Both the position numbers and the translations under genes were made by a program. A model generated the notes under the pieces. That model did no database searches. It had not been told where the DNA came from and was given only the letters and a program-made list of their open reading frames with translations. From DATECU01 sp035286745 (GTDB lineage: Bacteria > Acidobacteriota > Vicinamibacteria > Fen-336), in assembly GCA_035286745.1 (NCBI GenBank), contig DATECU010000293.1:1-16626 (forward strand): DNA of 16,626 bases, in the 5' to 3' direction. Each line of letters opens with the position of its first letter. Position 1 is the stretch's first letter. Below are positions 9,936 to 16,626 of this stretch, piece after piece.

Positions 9936-12587
9936 CTACTTGCCGAACCGGTAGGCGAGCTTGATCAGGAAGACGTCGTCCGCGGGGGCACCCAGCAGGT
10001 GGTCGGCATCGCGCCCCAGCTCGAAGTCGCCTGGATCGGCGGAGTCCTGCCGGGCTTGGGTCCAGGCCACGTAGAGAGTGGAACCCGGCCGGTACTCCCA
10101 GCGGAAGATGGCGTTGATGCGCAGCGACTTGTAGTTGAAGTCGGGATTGGTCAACAGGAAGGGGGCGGCTGGCCCGGCGCCGTCGGGGTCCACCTCGAAC
10201 TCGTCGGTCGAGGCTCGATAGGCGATCGCTCCCGCCTGGGTGCCGTAGCCACGGAACTCGAAGGCGCGCGGTCGCGAGAACTCCTTGAAGCCGTCGTAGT
10301 CGCCGACCGAGATCAGGGGCTGGGCGTAGACTTGCAGCGACACCCTGGGGCTCAGGATCCAGTTGATGCGGGCGGTCACGATCAGCTCGTGCTGCTCCAT
10401 GTCCGAGAACACATAACGTTGCCCATGGGCGGCGCTCTGGTCCTCGATGGCCCCGACCCATTGCGCCCGGGCGTGGGTCCGGTTCCACTCGGGGCCCAGA
10501 GAGACGGTGAGAGACGACCAGGGCTTGAGGTCGAGGGAGAGATTCCCCTCGAATCCCCAACCTCCGAACTCGTTTCGCTGGTAGAAGGTGTTGACCCGGC
10601 CCGAGATCTTCTTCCGGGAGTCGCTCTGCAGCCAGACCCCACCACCGCTCGAGGAGCCCGAGAGGGCGGATGGTCCACCCCGAGTGAAGCGATCGTCCTG
10701 GGCGCGGAAGCGGTGGTTGAGGTTCAGCCCCATCCCCCAGTAGTTGAGGAAGCGGACGTTGCTGAAGAGGTTGACGCCGTCGCCCTGCTTGTCGCCCTCG
10801 AAGTTGAAGGTGTACCACTTGGCGATCGCCACGAAAGCGTTCCGGAACAGCCGGCCGGGGTCGGTCTTGCGGTACTCCCCTACCAGGTGGCCGCCCCAGC
10901 GATCGCTTTTCCAGTTGAAGCCCAGGTCGTTGGAGTCGAAACCGGGCGAGGTGGCCCACAGAGCGGAGTTGACTCGGAAGCGGCCGCTCTGCCGATTCAG
11001 ATTGACATTGCCGCTCCAGCCGGAAAGCGAGGTGGCCGCCGGGTCGAGCATCGAGGGGGCGGCGTCGGGGCGCTGGAAGTAGTGCTGGGGCAGCCGTTGC
11101 ACGCGATCGATGGCGGCCTCGCTGCCGGCGATTCGGCTCCAGGCACCGCCTCCCGAGACCACCCACTCCTTCTTGGCGTCCAGGAACGCATAACCATCGG
11201 CGCCGACGACGTAGGCCTGTTCCACCAGGTCGTCCGCCAGTTGGGGGTCACGGAGGTTGCGGTTGAGCGCGGTACCCATGACGCCGTAGCCGAACTGCCC
11301 CGCCTCACGAAAGGCGCGGGCCACCAGGGCGTTGGTGAAGGGCTCGATCTCCTGGCGGCCGGGGGCACCCACACCATTGCTCAGGTCGGCCCACTCTCGG
11401 CCGGTGACGGCGTCGAGCACCGCCAGACTCCAGCCGCTCTTGGTCTTCCCGGTGAGCTTGCCGGCCCCCAAGATGCTGGTGGCAGCCGGCTGCGACACGT
11501 AGTCGGCCTCGATCTCGCCCTGGGGGGCCCGGCCGATGCGGCGCGAGTAGAAGAGCTGGGGGTCGGAGCGGTTGAAGCCCCAGAAGTTGTTGGAGCCGTT
11601 GCGGGCGAAGTTGGAGAAGAGCTGGGAGCCCTCGATGAAGAAGGGTCGCTTCTCGTCGAAGAAGGTCTCGAAATCGGTGAGGTTGACCACCGCGGGATCC
11701 ACCTCCACCTGCCCAAAGTCGGGATTGATGGTGCCGTCCAGGACCAGGCTACCGTTGACACCTACCTTAACGTCGAGCCCCGCCGCACCGCTCATCCGGG
11801 AGCCATCGTTGAAGGGATCGAAGGAGGAGGTGGGTGCGATGAACTCGCCCTTGCTGACGGTGTAGGGCAGGAGCGCCAGGTGAGGCCGCGGCCGCAGGCC
11901 ATCGAGGCCCGTCAGATGCGCCATACGCGAGGCCAGCCCGCTCTCCTTCTTGGGGACCAACTCCAGCCAGTCGGACTCGTTCTTGCGCTGGATGAAGCGG
12001 GTCACGTTGAAGCCCCAGGTCTGCTGATCGCCGGCCGGAAAGCGAAGCTCGGAGAGGGGGATCTTGATCTCCGCGGTCCAACCCTCGGCGTCGACGGCGA
12101 CCGCCGATTCCCACACCCCGTCCCAGGAGGAGTCGTCCCAGGAGTCGTTGAAGAGAACCGCGTCGCTCTGAACTCCCGCCGCGCTCAGCTCGAAGATCAC
12201 GCCGCTGCGGTGGTCGTGGCGGGGGTCGAGGTAGACGCGCAGGGAATCCGCCTCGACATCGTCGTCCCGGCGAGCCAGCCGGCGGTTGATCCGGCCGGGC
12301 TCCCGATCGTAGAGCCGGGCGCCCACATAGAGGGCGTGGTCGTCGTAGGCAACCCGGACCTCGGTGCGTTCGGTTGCCGGCTCCCCTTCCTTGGGATCGC
12401 GTTGACGGAAGCCATCGGCCGGGGTGGCCGCGCTCCAGGCGGGCTCCTCGAGCTTGCCGTCGATGACCATTTCGGCGGCGGTCCGCACCGCGCGATAGGA
12501 GGGGACGTCTTCGGGCTCTTGGTCCTTGGCCGACCCGGCGGCGGCCAGGAGACAGAGCGCAACCATGAGGAGACAGCGCAAGAGCAT
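9936..12587 (-). CDS. Outer-membrane DUF5916 protein with N-terminal CBM9-like domain
   Basis: 883 aa. A signal peptide is evident (LLRCLLMVALCLLAAAGSA, cleavage near residue 20). Residues about 30-230 form a carbohydrate-binding-family-9-like beta-sandwich: VIDGKLEEPAWSAA, VAYDDHALYVGARLYD, YLDPRHDHRSGVIFELS, EGWTAEIKIPLSELRF and WGFNVTRFI. The rest is a DUF5916 barrel with alternating strands, FFIEGSQLF near its start, and a C-terminal strand ending LAYRFGK, close to the aromatic-ended signal of outer-membrane barrels. Related proteins often sit with TonB-dependent transport or peptidase genes in Acidobacteriota, Gemmatimonadota and Bacteroidota; here it stands alone, and its substrate is unknown. 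The start ATG 12587 has GGAGA about 9 nt upstream. An equally long open frame on the opposite strand is an effect of high GC. Confidence 0.9.
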   Translation of the reverse strand: MLLRCLLMVALCLLAAAGSAKDQEPEDVPSYRAVRTAAEMVIDGKLEEPAWSAATPADGFRQRDPKEGEPATERTEVRVAYDDHALYVGARLYDREPGRINRRLARRDDDVEADSLRVYLDPRHDHRSGVIFELSAAGVQSDAVLFNDSWDDSSWDGVWESAVAVDAEGWTAEIKIPLSELRFPAGDQQTWGFNVTRFIQRKNESDWLELVPKKESGLASRMAHLTGLDGLRPRPHLALLPYTVSKGEFIAPTSSFDPFNDGSRMSGAAGLDVKVGVNGSLVLDGTINPDFGQVEVDPAVVNLTDFETFFDEKRPFFIEGSQLFSNFARNGSNNFWGFNRSDPQLFYSRRIGRAPQGEIEADYVSQPAATSILGAGKLTGKTKSGWSLAVLDAVTGREWADLSNGVGAPGRQEIEPFTNALVARAFREAGQFGYGVMGTALNRNLRDPQLADDLVEQAYVVGADGYAFLDAKKEWVVSGGGAWSRIAGSEAAIDRVQRLPQHYFQRPDAAPSMLDPAATSLSGWSGNVNLNRQSGRFRVNSALWATSPGFDSNDLGFNWKSDRWGGHLVGEYRKTDPGRLFRNAFVAIAKWYTFNFEGDKQGDGVNLFSNVRFLNYWGMGLNLNHRFRAQDDRFTRGGPSALSGSSSGGGVWLQSDSRKKISGRVNTFYQRNEFGGWGFEGNLSLDLKPWSSLTVSLGPEWNRTHARAQWVGAIEDQSAAHGQRYVFSDMEQHELIVTARINWILSPRVSLQVYAQPLISVGDYDGFKEFSRPRAFEFRGYGTQAGAIAYRASTDEFEVDPDGAGPAAPFLLTNPDFNYKSLRINAIFRWEYRPGSTLYVAWTQARQDSADPGDFELGRDADHLLGAPADDVFLIKLAYRFGK

Positions 12588-12803
12588 CGGTGGATTCTCC
12601 AGTCTACCTTGCTTAAGACGCCGCAGATCCCGCCAGGGGTTGGCAAAAAGGTGTGCTTGCAGCGACCTGAACGCCCCGCGGGGTCTTTGGCGATCGGGGG
12701 GACCGCACCCGGGCCGTCTGCGGAGCCGGTATGATCGGGCTGCCCGCTCTGGCCCACTCGGCGTCAGGAGGGAGCGAGGCAGGCGGGATGCGGGAGGTGC
12801 CGG
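12588..12803. other. Divergent intergenic region between the DUF5916 gene and the lipoprotein gene
   Basis: 216 nt without a gene. It must hold both divergent promoters, but none is convincing: TATGAT at 12730-12735 could be a -10 for the rightward gene without a -35 at proper distance, and TTGCCA on the minus strand (complement of 12633-12638 TGGCAA) could be a -35 for the leftward gene without a -10. A perfect 10-bp palindrome CCCCGCGGGG lies at 12674-12683. GGAGGT at 12793-12798 is the ribosome-binding site of the rightward gene. Confidence 0.4.
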
Positions 12804-13295
12804 TTGCCAAGAACACGAAGGGGCATCGGCCGTGAGTTGAGCAAATCCGTTGTCGCGCTTGCGCTAGCGGCGCATTCGGCCTGCGGCCCGCCGAAGGACC
12901 CGATCCAAGCTCTGCTCAACGATCTGGAGGAAGCGGCCGAGCAGCGGGACGCCGAGGCCGTGGTGGGTCACCTGGCGCCCGACTTCCGGGGGGCGAGTGG
13001 CGTTGGGCGCGCCGAGGTGAGCCCGGTCCTCAGGCGCTACTTCGCCGCCTGCGAGAAGGTCAATCTGAGTCTCTACGACATCGCGATCGAGCGCGGTGAG
13101 GGCACGGCCCGCGTCCGCTTTCGCGCCGACTTCGATGGGAGGCCGCTCCAGCTCGGCGGTCTCGGCGGCTTTCTGCCCCCGTCCGCAATCTACCGCTTCG
13201 ATCTGGGACTGCGTTTGGTGGAGGGCCGGTGGTTGGTCAGCGACGCGGAGTGGGAAGAGCTGACGCCTCGCCCTCCGGGCCAGGCCCTGTCCTGA
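12804..13295 (+). CDS. Small exported NTF2-like protein, candidate lipoprotein
   Basis: 163 aa. The start is TTG at 12804, chosen because a full GGAGGT lies 5 nt upstream; no ATG exists in frame before the conserved part, and a second TTG at 12837 is possible. The N-terminus is basic (RTRRGIGREL), then hydrophobic (VVALALAAHSAC), with Cys27 in a poor lipobox (HSAC), so it may be a lipoprotein or simply secreted. The rest fits a nuclear-transport-factor-2-like (SnoaL-like) cone fold: an initial helix with LLNDLEEAAEQRDAEAVVGHL, then DFRG, a helix RYFAACEKV, and strands ending LRLVEGRWLVSDAEWEEL. Such proteins bind small ligands or act as structural modules; no catalytic residues can be named. 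It is divergent from the outer-membrane protein and convergent with the HD gene, and stands alone. Confidence 0.75.
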   Translation: MPRTRRGIGRELSKSVVALALAAHSACGPPKDPIQALLNDLEEAAEQRDAEAVVGHLAPDFRGASGVGRAEVSPVLRRYFAACEKVNLSLYDIAIERGEGTARVRFRADFDGRPLQLGGLGGFLPPSAIYRFDLGLRLVEGRWLVSDAEWEELTPRPPGQALS

Positions 13296-13316
13296 TCACC
13301 CCACGCGGGATCGGAG

Positions 13317-14168
13317 TCACAAGGCCGCGGCCGCCCCGTCCTGGTTCTCGTGCTCGACCACGAAGACGTTGGCGTACAGGTTGGCCTTGATCTGCTGGCC
13401 GGCCTGGGTCAGCGTCAGGTACTTGAGCGAGTGCTTGATGTAGGGATAGATGCTGCCCCAGTAGAACTTGGGGTAGTTCTGACGGAGGTCCCCGGGGTTC
13501 TTGTAGCCCAGCTTCTCGTTGACACCCGTCTCCTCGAACTCATAGAAGAGCGCCGGGATGCGCTTCAGGTAGCGGGGATCGCTGAGCTGGCCGATCAGAT
13601 CGGCGGCTCGCACCAGGCCGGGATAGCTGATCGGGTCTCCGCCCTCGCCGGCGATCGGCACCGGAAAGCGGGTGGGCTCGATGGCCTCCTTGAGCCGCTC
13701 CACATCGATCAGCTTGTGGCCGCCGAAGCGCTCCTGAACGAAGAGCTTGCCCCGATCCACGTGATAGGGGGTGAGGCTGGCGTCGGTGGCGCCCGCGGCC
13801 AGGGTGATCGCCGGGGTGGCGACCCCGGTCGCGTAGTGACCGTTGCCGTCGGCCCGGCATACCCCTTTCACATAACCAATATCGTGACACAGCAGGGCCA
13901 AGCTGTAGTGCAGCCAGTCCTCGGAGCTGACGCCCCCCTCCCGGATGTGCTTGCCGCGGAGGATCTCCTGGCCCACCAGCGTCACCAGGATGGTGTGGTT
14001 GACGTTGTGGTAGAGGGCGTCGCTGTTGGCGATGTTCTCGAGCGCCATGTTCCCGGCCCAGCTGAGGATCTCCGCGTAGTCCAGCTTGTAGCCGCCGTAG
14101 GTTCGGCGGTAGCCCTCCTGCAGGTGCTTCACGAACGCATCGATGGCCAACTCGGTGGTGTTCAACAT
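13317..14168 (-). CDS. HD-domain phosphohydrolase, candidate cyclic nucleotide phosphodiesterase
   Basis: 283 aa, cytoplasmic. Metal-binding HD motifs are in order: ALYHNVNHTILVTLVGQEIL (H54, H58), ALLCHDIGYVKG (H95-D96), PYHVDRGK (H136) and RAADLIGQLSD (D190). The YHNxxH signature resembles that of class I cyclic nucleotide phosphodiesterases, though HDIGY replaces their HDxxHPG, so the family is related to but distinct from them. ATG 14168 is used because AAGGAAAAG, within the end of the cyclase gene, is placed as ribosome-binding site and the protein starts at a conserved helix. The gene begins 2 nt after the cyclase stop codon, which strongly implies translational coupling and a shared signal; hydrolysis of cAMP made by the cyclase is a sensible but unproven role. 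Another phosphomonoester or a regulatory function remains possible. Confidence 0.85.
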   Translation of the reverse strand: MLNTTELAIDAFVKHLQEGYRRTYGGYKLDYAEILSWAGNMALENIANSDALYHNVNHTILVTLVGQEILRGKHIREGGVSSEDWLHYSLALLCHDIGYVKGVCRADGNGHYATGVATPAITLAAGATDASLTPYHVDRGKLFVQERFGGHKLIDVERLKEAIEPTRFPVPIAGEGGDPISYPGLVRAADLIGQLSDPRYLKRIPALFYEFEETGVNEKLGYKNPGDLRQNYPKFYWGSIYPYIKHSLKYLTLTQAGQQIKANLYANVFVVEHENQDGAAAAL

Positions 14169-14170
14169 GG

Positions 14171-16573
14171 CTACTTTTCCTTCAACTCCCAAACGCCGTC
14201 CCAGTCGGCCGCCGGGGGATGGTCCACGAAGTGCTGGCAACGCCGGCTGTACAGCTCGAAAACCACGTCACCGGGAATGGACTGCCGGGCCAAGCCAAAC
14301 GCAGTCAGCGCGTCGTTCCACAGGCGCTGGCGGTACAGCTCCATGGCCGGGAGGTGAAGATCCAGCAGGCGCGCCGTCTCCGCGGGCAAGGGCTGGCCGG
14401 AGGGCGCCAGCACCTCGTAGACGCGCACTGGAAGCTGCTTGCCCTTGACCCGGATCCAGTCCAGCTCCCGGGTGAGGAAGCGGCCCTTGAGCCTCGACTC
14501 GGTGAACTCGGAGACCATCACCTTGGCGCCGTACTGCTTGGTGGCGCTCTCCAGGCGCGAAGCCAGGTTGACGCCGTCGCCGATGGCGGTGTAGTCCATC
14601 CGCTTCTCGGAGCCGATGTTGCCGCAGACCGCCTCGCCGGTGGAGATGCCGATGCCCACATCGATCGGCTTTTCGCCCCGGGTCCGGCGCACCTGGTTGT
14701 AGACGGCAAGCTGGCGCTGCATCTCGAGCGCCGCGCCCACCGCGTTCAGCGGGTCTTGGTCAGGCTTGGAGAAGGGAGCACCGAACACGGCCATGATGGC
14801 ATCGCCGATGAACTTGTCGAGTACCCCACCAAACTCGAAAACCACATCGACCATGTAGGTGAAGTACTCGTTGAGCATGGCCACGATCTGGCCGGCGTCG
14901 GCGTTCTCGGTCAGGCTGGTGTAGGAACGGATATCGGAGAAGAGAACCGAGACCTCTTGACGCACCCCGCCTAACACGAGTGCGCCTTCTCCCGCCAGCA
15001 GCTGCTCGGCGATCTCCTTGGACATGTAGCGGGAGAGGCTGCTCTTCACCCGCTTCTCGCGGGTGATGTCCTCCAGCACCACCACCACCCCCTGCTTCTG
15101 GCCGCTGCTGTCGACCAGAGGCACCGCGTTGGCGTTCAGGGTCACGTCCTTCCCGGCTGCGGTCCGGCACTCCAGGTCGTAGCGGATCGAGGCCTCTCCC
15201 GTCTCCTGCACGTGGGCCATGAGCGACGGCAGATCCTCGCTGGCCCGGCCCAGAACCTCGGCCGCAGGCCGGCCGATGCTGCCGCCTTCCTCCACCGAGG
15301 TCCCGGTTTCGGTTCCCAGGATGCGGCCGGCGGTCAGGTTGACGCTGGTGACCCGGCCCCCGGCATCCACGGTGATGACCCCGTTGGACAGGCTCTGCAG
15401 GATGCTCTCCAGGTACGCCTTCATGCCCCGCACCCGCTCGTAGACCTGAGCGTTGTCGATGGCGACCCCCGCTTGCGAGGAGATGGCCGCCAGCATGTGC
15501 TCATCGGCCGCGGTGAAGACGCCGGTCCGTTTGTTGATGATCTGGGTGACGCCGATGGTCTCGCCGTCGGCGTTCCTGATGGGCATGCAGAGGATGGTGC
15601 GGGTCCGGTAACCGGTCTTGACGTCGATCTCGGGGTTGAACAGGGGGTGAGCGTAGGCGTCCTGGATGTTCAGGGTCTCGCCCGTCGAGGCCACCTTGCC
15701 GGCGATGCCCTGGGTCATCGGGAAACGAATCTCCGCCGTCCCCTGAGCCACCTTGCTCCACAGCTCGCTGGTCGCGCGGTCGATCAGGAACAGGGAGCTG
15801 CGTTCGGCGCCCATGATCCCGCTGGCCTTCTCCAGGATGATCTCGATCAGGCTGGCCAGGTCGAGCGTCTCGGAGAGGGAACGGCCCACCTCCAAGAGCG
15901 TCGAGACCTCCTGCTGCCGCGCCACCACCTGTTCGTAGAGCATGGCGTTCTCGAGGGCGATGCCGAGGATGCCCGCCAGGTTCTCGATCACCCGCTGGTC
16001 GGCCGGGGTGAAGGCCCCCTCCTTGCGGTTCATGACCGAGACCACACCGATGATCTCGTCCCGCTTGTTGCGAATGGCGGCCGCCAGGATGGTGCGGGTT
16101 CGATAGCCGGTCTGCTGGTCGATGTCGCGGTTGAACAGGGGATGCTGGTAGGCGTCCTCGATATTCAGGGTTTCGCCGGTGCGAGCCACGTGTCCGGAAA
16201 CGCCGCGGTCCAGGGGGAACCGAATCTCCGCGGTCTCGAGACCCTGGGCCACCTTGCTCCAGAGCTCACCCCGTTCCCGATCGAGCAGAAACACCGAGGC
16301 CCGATCGGCCTGAAGCAGCCGAGACGCCCGCTCCAGGATCTGCTCGATCAGGGGGACCAGGCCGAGCTGGCTGCCCAGGGCTTCCGAGGCCTCGAGCAGA
16401 GCACTCTTCTCGCGGAAGGAGCGGACCAGCTCTGCGATCAGGCGCTGTCGGTCGGCAGGCGCCAGAGCAGAGGCCTTTGCCGCTACCGCCTCAGCATCGA
16501 CTGCGGCCGACTCCAGCGGCCCTAGAAGGCCCTCGGCCGGCGTGCCGCCAGCCACGCCTCGCTCTCGTGTCAT
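14171..16573 (-). CDS. Class III adenylate cyclase with tandem GAF and PAS domains (CyaB1-like)
   Basis: 800 aa, with no membrane segment. Domains: GAF-A (about 70-215), GAF-B (about 235-380), PAS (about 385-505), class III cyclase (about 540-722) and a C-terminal TPR-like helix pair (730-800, ending WDGVWELKEK). Cyclase residues are complete: metal-binding D547 (LFSDIRSYTSL) and D591 (DKFIGDAIMAVFGAP), adenine-selecting K587 and T662 (DYTAIGDGVNL), and transition-state N669 and R673 (NLASRLE). The Lys/Thr pair indicates ATP rather than GTP. GAF-B keeps the NKFDE motif of cyclic-nucleotide-binding GAFs (N347, K348, F353, D357, E358); GAF-A has N182, F188 and D192 but Arg and Gln at the other sites. 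This is the arrangement of Anabaena CyaB1/CyaB2, where GAF domains bind cAMP and stimulate the enzyme. ATG 16573 has GAGGA 4 nt upstream. It is first in an operon with the HD gene. Confidence 0.95.
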   Translation of the reverse strand: MTRERGVAGGTPAEGLLGPLESAAVDAEAVAAKASALAPADRQRLIAELVRSFREKSALLEASEALGSQLGLVPLIEQILERASRLLQADRASVFLLDRERGELWSKVAQGLETAEIRFPLDRGVSGHVARTGETLNIEDAYQHPLFNRDIDQQTGYRTRTILAAAIRNKRDEIIGVVSVMNRKEGAFTPADQRVIENLAGILGIALENAMLYEQVVARQQEVSTLLEVGRSLSETLDLASLIEIILEKASGIMGAERSSLFLIDRATSELWSKVAQGTAEIRFPMTQGIAGKVASTGETLNIQDAYAHPLFNPEIDVKTGYRTRTILCMPIRNADGETIGVTQIINKRTGVFTAADEHMLAAISSQAGVAIDNAQVYERVRGMKAYLESILQSLSNGVITVDAGGRVTSVNLTAGRILGTETGTSVEEGGSIGRPAAEVLGRASEDLPSLMAHVQETGEASIRYDLECRTAAGKDVTLNANAVPLVDSSGQKQGVVVVLEDITREKRVKSSLSRYMSKEIAEQLLAGEGALVLGGVRQEVSVLFSDIRSYTSLTENADAGQIVAMLNEYFTYMVDVVFEFGGVLDKFIGDAIMAVFGAPFSKPDQDPLNAVGAALEMQRQLAVYNQVRRTRGEKPIDVGIGISTGEAVCGNIGSEKRMDYTAIGDGVNLASRLESATKQYGAKVMVSEFTESRLKGRFLTRELDWIRVKGKQLPVRVYEVLAPSGQPLPAETARLLDLHLPAMELYRQRLWNDALTAFGLARQSIPGDVVFELYSRRCQHFVDHPPAADWDGVWELKEK

Positions 16574-16626
16574 GAGTCCTCGTCATCACCAGGGAAAGCC
16601 GGGGCGCGCCCGTCGCACGGCGGCCG

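Noticed and set aside
9999..12734. 911-codon open frame on the + strand
   Set aside because: It mirrors the DUF5916 gene, which has a signal peptide and clear domain motifs; the opposite frame has none and extends only because stops are rare at this GC content.
12730..12735. TATGAT as a -10 element for the lipoprotein gene
   Set aside because: No -35-like sequence lies 16-18 nt upstream; the match alone is weak evidence, so no promoter feature was called.
15212..16525. 437-codon open frame on the + strand
   Set aside because: It is antisense to the two GAF domains and itself shows an internal repeat that simply reflects the GAF duplication.

Overview
The window is a GC-rich, gene-dense stretch of bacterial chromosome with no RNA genes, no CRISPR array and no complete mobile element. 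Three traits point to a Gram-negative, aerobic lineage: an outer-membrane DUF5916 barrel protein, an ABC exporter with an HlyD-type adaptor, and a 2-oxoglutarate dehydrogenase of the fused Kgd type. Together with short dispersed intergenic repeats of the ACCACAGAGGCACAG kind, these would suit Acidobacteriota or a similar soil or sediment phylum. That placement is inference from gene content only; no marker gene is present.

Layout from left to right. (1) The 3' end of a phytase-like esterase gene overlaps exodeoxyribonuclease III by 4 nt (positions 1-900, + strand). (2) On the minus strand lie a decayed C-terminal fragment of a DUF4143-type ATPase (909-1160), a small single-pass membrane protein (1208-1615), and the large fused 2-oxoglutarate dehydrogenase/succinyltransferase kgd (1638-5324). 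The membrane protein sits 22 nt downstream of kgd and is probably co-transcribed with it. (3) Divergent from kgd is a + strand cluster (5483-9055): a TetR-family regulator, a DevC/MacB-like permease, an ABC ATPase and a short HlyD-like adaptor. This looks like a self-regulated tripartite-type exporter; no outer-membrane channel gene is present here. Both internal gaps downstream of the permease and ATPase, and the gap after the adaptor, carry the same 15-bp repeat core in the same orientation. (4) A type II toxin-antitoxin pair follows, a small antitoxin and a MazF/PemK toxin with ATGA overlap (9231-9847). A near-perfect palindrome covers the antitoxin start codon and looks like the autoregulatory operator. 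(5) Convergent to it is an 883-aa DUF5916/CBM9-like outer-membrane protein (9936-12587, minus), divergent from a small NTF2-like lipoprotein candidate (12804-13295, +). (6) The right end is a two-gene minus-strand operon (16573 to 13317): a GAF-GAF-PAS-class III adenylate cyclase, then, 2 nt later, an HD-domain protein with a phosphodiesterase-like YHNxxH motif.

The most coherent functional unit is the last one. The cyclase has the CyaB1-like arrangement, with an intact cyclic-nucleotide-type NKFDE motif in its second GAF domain, and the adjacent HD protein could be the enzyme that removes the signal. I found no clear evidence of a wholly new type of system. The points most worth a second look are the cyclase/HD pair, the repeat series inside the exporter operon, the operator of the toxin-antitoxin pair and the membrane protein coupled to kgd. 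No gene-free stretch exceeds 300 bases; the longest is the 216-base divergent gap at 12588-12803.
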